This document shows, one piece after another, positions 32,759 through 39,698 of a stretch of DNA of 64,000 bases. The stretch comes from JAJPGZ01 sp038229295 (GTDB lineage: Bacteria > Verrucomicrobiota > Verrucomicrobiia > Chthoniobacterales > UBA10450), in NCBI GenBank assembly GCA_038229295.1, contig JBBROO010000003.1, positions 1 through 64,000 of the forward strand, given 5' to 3'. The notes under the pieces were generated by a model, which was not told where the DNA came from, did no database searches, and worked only from the letters and a program-made list of their open reading frames with translations. The translations under genes were made by a program, and so were the position numbers. How positions within the stretch are numbered: the first letter of the stretch is position 1; every line of letters starts with the position of its first letter.

Positions 32759-34165
32759 TTAGAACTGGAAATAAATAAACGGGGCGTATTTGGTCGGGAT
32801 AAATAAGAGCACGAGCGCGACGGTGCAACCATAAGCCGCGGCGAATGCGGGATCGGGGCCGCGGCGCCACCACTTCGCGAAAACTTCACGCGAGTTCAGC
32901 CAATGAACGATGCCGAGCGCGAGAACGATGAATAGTTTCCAAGCGCCGAGCTGTTGCACGCCATCGCTCGTTAACAAAACGAAACTGCGCAGAGCGGCGC
33001 CGGCGTGGTGGAGATCAGTCGAGCGAAAGAAAATCCAGGCGATGCAGACCCAGAAAAAAGTCAGCGGCGCAGCGATCCAAGGCATCGTTAGGCGGACGAT
33101 GTCGATCTTAGCGGTAAGCCGCTGCCATTCGCGATGAACAACGAGAGCGACACCGTGCAGCGTTCCCCAGATAACAAACGTCCACGCGCCGCCGTGCCAA
33201 AGCCCGCCCAGCATCATCGTGATCATGATATTGCGATACGCGAACAAGCGCGTGCCGCGATTTCCGCCTAACGGAATGTAAAGATAATCGCGCAGCCAAC
33301 TGGACAAACTGATGTGCCAGCGATGCCAGAAATCGGCGATGTCGCTGGCGGTGTAGGGAAATCGGAAATTGAGCGTGAGCTCGTAGCCGAGCAGACGCGC
33401 GCACGCGATGGCCATGTCGGTGTAGCCAGAGAAATCGCAATAAATTTGGATGGCGTAAAAGAGAACGCCGACCCACGCGCTGGTGGCGTTGAAATTCCAG
33501 GGCGCGGCAAAGTAACGATCGACCGACGGCGCAACCGCATCGGCGATGCACGCTTTCTTGATGAAGCCGGTGAGAAATAAAACAAGCGCGCCGCGTACAT
33601 CGACATTGTCGAATTTTCGCAAAGCTTGCAGTTGCGGGAGGAAAAGCGCGGCGCGGACAATCGGACCGGCGACCATTTGCGGAAAGAACCCGATGAAACA
33701 TGCGAGATCGAGTGGACTGGAAACGGCGCGCATTTTCCCGCGGTAAACATCGATGGTGTAACTCATCGAATGGAAGGTGTAGAAGCTGACGCCGACCGGA
33801 ATGACGATGTTGAGCGTGTGCAGACTGGCGGGCAATCCGAGCCAGGCGAGCAGATCGGCCGCGGAGGAAACGAAGAAGTTGTAGTACTTGAAGAGCGCGA
33901 TCGTTCCGAGATTTGCGCAGAGACTGACGATGATCCACCGGCGTCGGACATGTCGATCTTGCGTACGCGTCAGCATCGCGCCGACGATGTAATCGAGTGC
34001 GCTCGAGCCCATGAGCAGAAAAAGAAATTTCCAATTCCAGGCCGCGTAGAAAACGTAACTACAAACCAGCAACCAAACTTTGCGCGCGGTGTTGTTGCCT
34101 AACGACCAGTAAACGCCGAAGACAATGAGGAAGAACCAGAAGAATCGAAATTCGACGAAAAGCAT
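32759..34165 (-). CDS. MBOAT-family O-acyltransferase (copy 2)
   Basis: A 468-residue paralogue of 30041-31447, same architecture: MLFVEFRFFWFFLIVFGVYW start, YCDFSGYTDMAIACARLLGYELTLNFRFPY, DIADFWHRWHISLSSWLRDYLYIPLGGNRG and GLWHGGAWTFVIWGTLHG with the catalytic His. The start is ATG 34165, matching copy 1; a longer frame to 34189 would overlap SGNH copy 2. The gap to the SGNH stop is 7 bp. It carries motif copies at 33100 (AKIDIV) and 33951 (QDRHVRRRW) that are absent from copy 1, where the aligned positions read differently. This gives a direct before/after comparison for the motif. Confidence 0.93.
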   Translation of the reverse strand: MLFVEFRFFWFFLIVFGVYWSLGNNTARKVWLLVCSYVFYAAWNWKFLFLLMGSSALDYIVGAMLTRTQDRHVRRRWIIVSLCANLGTIALFKYYNFFVSSAADLLAWLGLPASLHTLNIVIPVGVSFYTFHSMSYTIDVYRGKMRAVSSPLDLACFIGFFPQMVAGPIVRAALFLPQLQALRKFDNVDVRGALVLFLTGFIKKACIADAVAPSVDRYFAAPWNFNATSAWVGVLFYAIQIYCDFSGYTDMAIACARLLGYELTLNFRFPYTASDIADFWHRWHISLSSWLRDYLYIPLGGNRGTRLFAYRNIMITMMLGGLWHGGAWTFVIWGTLHGVALVVHREWQRLTAKIDIVRLTMPWIAAPLTFFWVCIAWIFFRSTDLHHAGAALRSFVLLTSDGVQQLGAWKLFIVLALGIVHWLNSREVFAKWWRRGPDPAFAAAYGCTVALVLLFIPTKYAPFIYFQF

Positions 34166-34172
34166 TTGGCCT

Positions 34173-35345
34173 TTATTTCGGCGGAGCAAATTCGGCCGCG
34201 AACTGTTCGGCCAATAAGCGTGTGAATTGTTCCGCGCCTTCCGCGGTCATGTGCGTTGGATCGACACGGACATGTGGGTCGTAAAGCGCCGAATAAAGTT
34301 TTGGATCGTTGAAGGCAAAGACCGGAGCGGGCGCGTCGTTGCGGAACTGAAGTTGTTTTAAATTTGTATTCGGCGAGACGACGCAGATTAATTTCGCCCC
34401 AGCCGCGCGAATTTTTTCGGCGCAGTCGCGAAAACCTTCATCCGTTCTTGGATCGACAACGTGCGAATGCGCTTCGGCCATTCCTTTTTCAAGTCGCGCC
34501 CGATATTGCACGAGTTGGTCGCCGCTCATCGGCTCACCACTCGGCGCGTAATCGTCATCCTCGACCACGCCGTTTTGCACCTTGGCGCGATATTGCGCGA
34601 TCTCATCGGCGGTCATCAAACGAAAGCTCGGGAGATAGCCGTGTTGGCGATCAAGATCGCGCCACGTGGTGGAGCTGCGACGGTCGCGCGTGACTAACGA
34701 ATCCTGCACATCTTTGGCTGCGCCGACGTTCGAAATATTTTTCAGGAACGCCTGGAATTGAACTCGCGATGTATCGGAACGCACGATGCGCGTGACGATT
34801 TTCCCCCAGGATTGCCGTCCGTCGGGATTGAGAGATTTACCGAGCGCGAGCCGGGTCAATCGCCAGTTGTGCCAATAAAAAAAACGCCGCGTCGCCAGTT
34901 TTTCCTTCGAGAAATTTGGATACAGCTCTTCGAATTCGAGGAAGACCCACTTTAATTTCGCCGGCTTCAGGCGCAGGACTTGGTCGAGAACGTAGAAACT
35001 TTCCGGCGGGTGCATTCCGCTGACGCCGAGATTAAAACTGTGCGCGGTCACGCCATGCTCAGTCGCCGCGCGATCAAACACCTCCGGCACGACGTGATGA
35101 TAAATTCGGCTCGAGCCGATGAAGAGCGTGTCGAATTCGTCTTTGTGCTGCGCGAAATATTGCAGCTTCGCTGTCACCTCCGGGATTTCCGGGAACGGCA
35201 GCAAGCGATGGAGGCAGAGAGACGCTGTGCCGAACGCGAGCAAACCGATGGCTGCGTTAACGAAATAATGACCGCGATGCGGATAGCGCGTGCTGTAGCC
35301 GCCGGCGCGCTCGACGTGCGGTAACGGATCGGCCGAGTCAGCCAC
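34173..35345 (-). CDS. Membrane-anchored SGNH-like protein, AlgJ/DUF1574 type (copy 2)
   Basis: A 390-residue paralogue of 31452-32663. It has the same N-terminal anchor and blocks (FDTLFIGSSRIYHHVVPEVF, NLGVSGMHPPESFYVLD, WVFLEFEELYPNF, RVDPTHMTAEGAEQFTRLL). The start is GTG 35345, 3 bp after the pgk stop, so it is tightly coupled to pgk. With MBOAT copy 2 it forms an acyl-transfer pair. The mid-region repeats ADEIAQYRAKVQNG and QLVQYRARLEKG suggest an internal duplication. The two SGNH copies have diverged more than the two MBOATs, which may reflect different polymer substrates (inference). Confidence 0.82.
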   Translation of the reverse strand: MADSADPLPHVERAGGYSTRYPHRGHYFVNAAIGLLAFGTASLCLHRLLPFPEIPEVTAKLQYFAQHKDEFDTLFIGSSRIYHHVVPEVFDRAATEHGVTAHSFNLGVSGMHPPESFYVLDQVLRLKPAKLKWVFLEFEELYPNFSKEKLATRRFFYWHNWRLTRLALGKSLNPDGRQSWGKIVTRIVRSDTSRVQFQAFLKNISNVGAAKDVQDSLVTRDRRSSTTWRDLDRQHGYLPSFRLMTADEIAQYRAKVQNGVVEDDDYAPSGEPMSGDQLVQYRARLEKGMAEAHSHVVDPRTDEGFRDCAEKIRAAGAKLICVVSPNTNLKQLQFRNDAPAPVFAFNDPKLYSALYDPHVRVDPTHMTAEGAEQFTRLLAEQFAAEFAPPK

Positions 35346-35348
35346 GAG

Positions 35349-36560
35349 CTAAGTCTTGGTCGTTAGGCCGGCGATGCCCGGCAACTCTTTGCCCTCGAGC
35401 AATTCCAGCGTCGCGCCACCGCCGGTGGAAATGAATGTCATCTTGTCGGTCAGCCCGGCCTGCTTCACTGCGGTGACGGAATCACCGCCGCCGATGATGG
35501 TAGTGGCATCTGATTTCGCCATCGCCTCCGCAATCGAGAATGTGCCTTCGGCGAAATCGGGAATTTCGAAAATGCCGACCGGGCCGTTCCAGAGAATTGT
35601 TTTCGCTTTGGCGATCTCATCCTGGAAAAGTTGAATGGTCGCCTGGCCGATATCGACCGCCTGCCAACCGTCGCTGATTCCACTGGTCGGCGACAAACGC
35701 GGCGTGTTTTGAATGGTAGCGCCGGCGCGAATCTCTTTCGTTTCCACCGCGTCCACCGGCAACAAAAATTTCACTCCACGCTTCTTCGCAAGATCGACAA
35801 GTTCATTTGCGAGATCAACCTTGTCCGCCTCCACGCGACTCGCGCCGACCGGAATTCCCTGCGCCAGAAAAAATGTGTTCGCCATCGCCCCGCCGATCAA
35901 AATCGTGTCCGCCTTTTCCAGCAGCGCCTTGAGCACGCCGATTTTATCGGAAACTTTCGCGCCGCCCATGATGACGACGAATGGCTTCGCCGGTTGATCG
36001 AGTTCTTCGTGAAGATACTTCAACTCCTTCTCCATCAAAAATCCCATGGCCGATTGCCTAACGAACTTGGTGATGCCCGCCGTCGAAGCATGCGCGCGAT
36101 GCGCCGCGCCGAAGGCGTCGTTCACATAAACATCTCCCAGTTTCGCCAGGGCCTCGGCAAATTTCGGATCGTTCGCTTCCTCTTCTGGTTGGAAGCGCAA
36201 GTTCTCCAGCAACGCCACATCGCCTTCCTGCATGTGCGCGATAATTTTCTCGGCGTCGGCGCCGACGGTGTAGTGACTGAAGATGACCGGATGATTGATG
36301 AGCGTGTGTAAATAATCCGCCACCGGCCGCAGCGAATATTTCTCGACGCGTTGTCCTTTCGGCCGGCCGAAGTGCGACATCAAAATCGTTTTCGCGCCAT
36401 GTTCGCGCAGAAAACTAATCGTCGGCAGCGCCTCGCGCATGCGCGTGTCATCGGTGATGTCGATCTTGCCGTTGCGTTCCTCGATCGGCACGTTGAAATC
36501 GACGCGCACGAGCACGCGCTTGCCGCGAACATCGAGATCGCGAACGGAAAACTTCGCCAT
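35349..36560 (-). CDS. pgk: Phosphoglycerate kinase
   Basis: A 403-residue PGK transferring phosphate from 1,3-bisphosphoglycerate to ADP. It shows VDFNVP, LMSHFGRPKGQ, LLENLRFQPEEEANDPKFAEALAKLGDVYVNDAFGAAHRAHAS, GGAKVSDKI, WNGPVGIFE and a GGGDSV nucleotide loop. Near the N-terminus it reads NGKIDITDDTRM where common PGKs have GKxTDDTR, so two extra residues (Ile-Asp) coincide exactly with a motif copy (36458-36467). Another copy (35790) encodes LVDLAKKRG. It lies downstream of gap, separated by a TGTCATTCC repeat (36568-36712), and is coupled to SGNH copy 2. Confidence 0.98.
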   Translation of the reverse strand: MAKFSVRDLDVRGKRVLVRVDFNVPIEERNGKIDITDDTRMREALPTISFLREHGAKTILMSHFGRPKGQRVEKYSLRPVADYLHTLINHPVIFSHYTVGADAEKIIAHMQEGDVALLENLRFQPEEEANDPKFAEALAKLGDVYVNDAFGAAHRAHASTAGITKFVRQSAMGFLMEKELKYLHEELDQPAKPFVVIMGGAKVSDKIGVLKALLEKADTILIGGAMANTFFLAQGIPVGASRVEADKVDLANELVDLAKKRGVKFLLPVDAVETKEIRAGATIQNTPRLSPTSGISDGWQAVDIGQATIQLFQDEIAKAKTILWNGPVGIFEIPDFAEGTFSIAEAMAKSDATTIIGGGDSVTAVKQAGLTDKMTFISTGGGATLELLEGKELPGIAGLTTKT

Positions 36561-36567
36561 ACTAGTT

Positions 36568-36712
36568 TGTCATTCCGAGCGGAGCGAGGAACCTCGCAAA
36601 TACGCGCTGATCTTCAATCTGCACCGCGCTCGCTTCGAAGAGAGCGCTGTCGAAATTGTAAACGTTCATCGTTTTGTGAGGTCCCTCATCGTCTACGCGA
36701 TTCGGGATGACA
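36568..36712. repeat. TGTCATTCCGAGC...GGATGACA interspersed repeat
   Basis: A 145-bp element with inverted ends (TGTCATTCC at 36568, GGGATGACA ending 36712) fills the whole gap between gap and pgk. Inner parts GAGGAACCTCGCAAA and TTTTGTGAGGTCCCTC are partly complementary, allowing a long hairpin. Confidence 0.82.
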
Positions 36713-36716
36713 GAAA

Positions 36717-37718
36717 TTACTTCGAGAGCATCTCCATCATCTGCACACAACGATTGCTGTAGCCCCACTCGTTGTCGTACCAGCCGACCACTTTGACGAA
36801 ACGATTCCCGAGCGTGAGCGTCAGTTTACTGTCGAAGATGCACGAGTGCGGATTGCCGACGATGTCTTGCGACACGAGCGGCTCGTCGGTGTATTCGAGA
36901 ATGCCCTGGTAATTTTTTTCGGCCGCCGCCGCTTTGAATGCCGCATTGATCGCATCCGCGGTTGCATCTTTCGACAGCACCGCGGTGAAATCAGTGACCG
37001 AACCATCCGGCGTCGGCACACGAAACGAGCCGCCGTTCAATTTCCCTTTCAATTCCGGAATCACTTCGCCGATCGCTTTGGCCGCACCCGTGCTCGACGG
37101 AATGACGCTGAGCGCCGCCGCGCGCGCCCGCCGCAAATCCTCATGCGGGAAATCAAGAATGCGTTGGTCGTTAGTGTAACTGTGGATCGTGCTCATGAAA
37201 CCGTGCTCGATGCCGAAATTCGTGTGCAATACTTTCGCCAGTGGCGCCAGACAATTGGTCGTGCAGCTCGCGTTTGAAACGACCGTGTGTTTGGCCGCGT
37301 CATAAATTTCTTCATTGATGCCCATGCAAATCGTCGCGTCCGGATTTTTCGCCGGCGCGCTGATTAAGACCCGCTTCGCGCCCGCTTTGCTGATGTGCAG
37401 TTCCGCTTTTTCGCGCGCTGTAAAAAATCCAGTCGACTCCAGCACAACATCGACAGCGAGATCTTTCCACGGCAACGCGCCCGGATCGCGCTCCTTCAAA
37501 ATTTTAATCTTATGCCCGCGCACGACAATGTTCGCATCGTCATACCCGATCTCGCCGTCGAATTTACCGTGGACCGAATCCCACTTCAGCAAATGCGCGA
37601 GCGTGTGCGTGTCGGTGAGATCGTTGATCGCGCTGACGCGCTCCACTTGTTTTTGAGTCATGGCGCGAAGAACATTGCGTCCGATGCGCCCGAAGCCGTT
37701 GATTGCGTAGTTAGCCAT
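36717..37718 (-). CDS. gap: Glyceraldehyde-3-phosphate dehydrogenase, type I
   Basis: A 333-residue phosphorylating GAPDH. NAD-binding start YAINGFGRIGRNVLRAM, catalytic Cys in SNASCTTNCLAPLAKVL, then TIHSYTNDQRILDFPHEDLRRARAA and the phosphate/active-site His region, ending SYDNEWGYSNR-like WYDNEWGYSNRCVQMM. It is the first gene of the glycolytic run gap-pgk-...-tpiA, divergent from the SGNH esterase (start 37767). The gene contains no exact AAGATCGACA copy, one of the longer motif-free coding stretches. Confidence 0.98.
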   Translation of the reverse strand: MANYAINGFGRIGRNVLRAMTQKQVERVSAINDLTDTHTLAHLLKWDSVHGKFDGEIGYDDANIVVRGHKIKILKERDPGALPWKDLAVDVVLESTGFFTAREKAELHISKAGAKRVLISAPAKNPDATICMGINEEIYDAAKHTVVSNASCTTNCLAPLAKVLHTNFGIEHGFMSTIHSYTNDQRILDFPHEDLRRARAAALSVIPSSTGAAKAIGEVIPELKGKLNGGSFRVPTPDGSVTDFTAVLSKDATADAINAAFKAAAAEKNYQGILEYTDEPLVSQDIVGNPHSCIFDSKLTLTLGNRFVKVVGWYDNEWGYSNRCVQMMEMLSK

Positions 37719-37766
37719 AGAAAAAGTTGAAAGGGTGAAGAGTTAAACCGTTAACCGCGATTTCCG

Positions 37767-38429
37767 ATGAAAACAATGGTCGCACTTTCAATTCTCATTA
37801 CGTCGATCTTGCCCGCGCCATCCATTCACGCGGCGTCGCGCGATTCTTCACACATGAAACGCATCCTCGTCTTCGGCGACAGTCTCTCCGCCGGTTTTAT
37901 GCTCAAGACGAGCGAAGCGTATCCGTTGTTGCTCGCGGATAAATTACGCGCGGCGCGATTGGAATACGAAATCACGAACGCGAGTCAGAATGGCGGGACG
38001 ACCGAAAGCGGCTTGCATCGACTCGCACCGCATCTCAAGCGCAGGATCGACATCTTCATTCTGGAATTGGGAATCAACGACGCGTTCCGCGGCGTCCCGA
38101 TCGATGAAATCCGGGGAAACCTTCAGGAGATCATTGAGCGGGTGAAGCGCGTGAATCCGCGCGCGCGTTTTGTCATTTGCGGAATGCAGCTGCCGAATTA
38201 TTCGGCCGACGATTATATAAATGAGTTCGGAAAGCTCTATGTCGATCTTGCCGCGAAAAATAATGCCGCGCTCGTTCCGTATTTACTCGAAGGCGTCGCC
38301 GGCGATCCGCTGTTGAATTTGCCCGATCGCATTCATCCAAACGCGGCCGGTCACAAAATTCTGGCGGAAAATGTTTGGCGCGTGCTCGAGCCCGTCGCAA
38401 AAGAAGTAGCAGGAAACGCCCAACGCTGA
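37767..38429 (+). CDS. GDSL/SGNH arylesterase, TesA-like
   Basis: A 220-residue secreted esterase. A signal peptide (MKTMVALSILITSILPAPSIHA) is followed by the SGNH blocks: block I ILVFGDSLSAGFML (nucleophile Ser), block II QNGGTTESGL, block III LELGINDAFRG (Asn) and block V LPDRIHPNAAGHKIL (Asp, His). It matches the acyl-CoA thioesterase I/arylesterase family. Motif copies: 38240 (VDLAAK) and a variant at 38043 (RRIDIF). It stands alone between divergent gap and the repeat at 38437. Confidence 0.92.
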   Translation: MKTMVALSILITSILPAPSIHAASRDSSHMKRILVFGDSLSAGFMLKTSEAYPLLLADKLRAARLEYEITNASQNGGTTESGLHRLAPHLKRRIDIFILELGINDAFRGVPIDEIRGNLQEIIERVKRVNPRARFVICGMQLPNYSADDYINEFGKLYVDLAAKNNAALVPYLLEGVAGDPLLNLPDRIHPNAAGHKILAENVWRVLEPVAKEVAGNAQR

Positions 38430-38436
38430 ACGCCCT

Positions 38437-38552
38437 GTCATCCCGAGCCGCGCAGACGGCGAGGGACCTCGCCGTCGATCTTTAATCACGCAAACGCAGC
38501 CTGTGTGACACAACTGAAGTGGGTGGGGTCCTTCACTTCGTTCAGGATGACA
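38437..38552. repeat. TGTCATCCCGAGC...GGATGACA interspersed repeat
   Basis: A 116-bp element with inverted ends TGTCATCCCGAGCC and TTCAGGATGACA. It fills the gap between the SGNH esterase stop and the aguA stop and so may serve as a bidirectional terminator. It includes GTCGATCTTTAATC, a near-copy of the 10-mer motif. Confidence 0.83.
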
Positions 38553-38557
38553 GCGCG

Positions 38558-39586
38558 CTATGAGATAGCTGGCTGCTGTTGCGTCAGGCAGTGAAACGCG
38601 CCGAGTCCCCAGATTAATTCGCGGCAATCGATGCCGATGACTTCGCGATTTGGAAATGATTCGCGCAAGATCGACAACGCCATCTCGTCGTTGTCATCGG
38701 CGTATGTCGGGGCGAGCACGACCGTATTTGCGATATAGAAATTGGCGTAGCTCGCCGGCAACACGAGATCTTCGCGCACCATTCGCCGCGTCGTCGGCAA
38801 TTCGACGATGTCGATCTTCATCTGGCGAAGTCGGCGTAAATTTTCCTGAAGCGGCTCGTAGTTTGGATTGCTCGAATCTTTTTCGACGATCGCGACCACC
38901 GTTTTTTCGGAAACGAAGCGGACGAGATTATCGATGTGGCCATCGGTGTCGTCGCCTTCAGTTCCTTGGCCTAGCCAGAGGATTTGAGAGACGCCGAGAA
39001 AATCGCGCAGACGTTTCTCGATTTCCTCACGCGATAAATCCGGATTCCGATTTTTATTTAGCAAGCAACCCTCCGTCGTTAGGCAAGCGCCGGTGCCATT
39101 CACCTCGATGGAGCCGCCTTCCAAAATCATCTTTGGATAAAACACCGGAAGATCGAGAAGCTCGGCCACGCACGTCGGCACGACTTCATCGAGATCGCAC
39201 GGCGGATATTTGCCGCCCCATGCGTTGTAATCCCAATCGACCACGGCAAGTTTTGCATCGACATCGCGCGTCAGAAAAATCGGACCATGGTCGCGGCACC
39301 ACGGTTCGTTAGTCGGAATGGAATGGAAAGTAATGCGCGCAAGATCGACATGGTGAAGCGCGGCGCGCGCCTCGGCTTCGTGCACGCCGTTGCAAACATT
39401 GATGCACACTTGCTCGGATTTCGTTAGGGCAGCGACCATCGCGCGCAGCGTTGGCAGAACGCGATCGAACGAGCCGGGAAAACTAATTCCTTCGCGCCGC
39501 GGCCACGAAAGCCAGGTGGCGGCGTGCGGCTCCCACTCGGCTGGCATGCGATAGCCGAGTTCGGCCGGCGTTTGGTTCGGACTCAT
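38558..39586 (-). CDS. aguA: Agmatine deiminase / peptidylarginine-deiminase-like
   Basis: A 342-residue enzyme hydrolysing agmatine to N-carbamoylputrescine. Signatures: MPAEWEPHAATWLSWP, NEPWCRDHGPIF, WDYNAWGGKYPP, ILEGGSIEVNGTG, EGDDTDGHIDNLVRFV (Asp/His pair) and the catalytic Cys in GLGAFHCLTQQQPA. It starts at ATG 39586, 8 bp after a heptamer array. Polyamine biosynthesis from arginine is the likely role; no neighbouring carbamoylputrescine hydrolase is present. Three motif copies: 38667 (SILRES), 38809 (KIDIVE) and 39341 (VDLARI). Confidence 0.93.
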   Translation of the reverse strand: MSPNQTPAELGYRMPAEWEPHAATWLSWPRREGISFPGSFDRVLPTLRAMVAALTKSEQVCINVCNGVHEAEARAALHHVDLARITFHSIPTNEPWCRDHGPIFLTRDVDAKLAVVDWDYNAWGGKYPPCDLDEVVPTCVAELLDLPVFYPKMILEGGSIEVNGTGACLTTEGCLLNKNRNPDLSREEIEKRLRDFLGVSQILWLGQGTEGDDTDGHIDNLVRFVSEKTVVAIVEKDSSNPNYEPLQENLRRLRQMKIDIVELPTTRRMVREDLVLPASYANFYIANTVVLAPTYADDNDEMALSILRESFPNREVIGIDCRELIWGLGAFHCLTQQQPAIS

Positions 39587-39593
39587 TTCGGGA

Positions 39594-39629
39594 AACGTTC
39601 AACGCTCAACGCTCAACGTCCAACGCCGA
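39594..39629. repeat. CAACGYY heptamer array
   Basis: Four to five direct 7-bp units (CAACGCT, CAACGCT, CAACGTC, CAACGCC) just upstream of aguA. Confidence 0.85.
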
Positions 39630-39698
39630 ATGCAGGCCGAGAGAGTTGAAGTTTTATTGCTTTGGCTAATCAAATACCGCGCCGTAAATTAGACCAAA

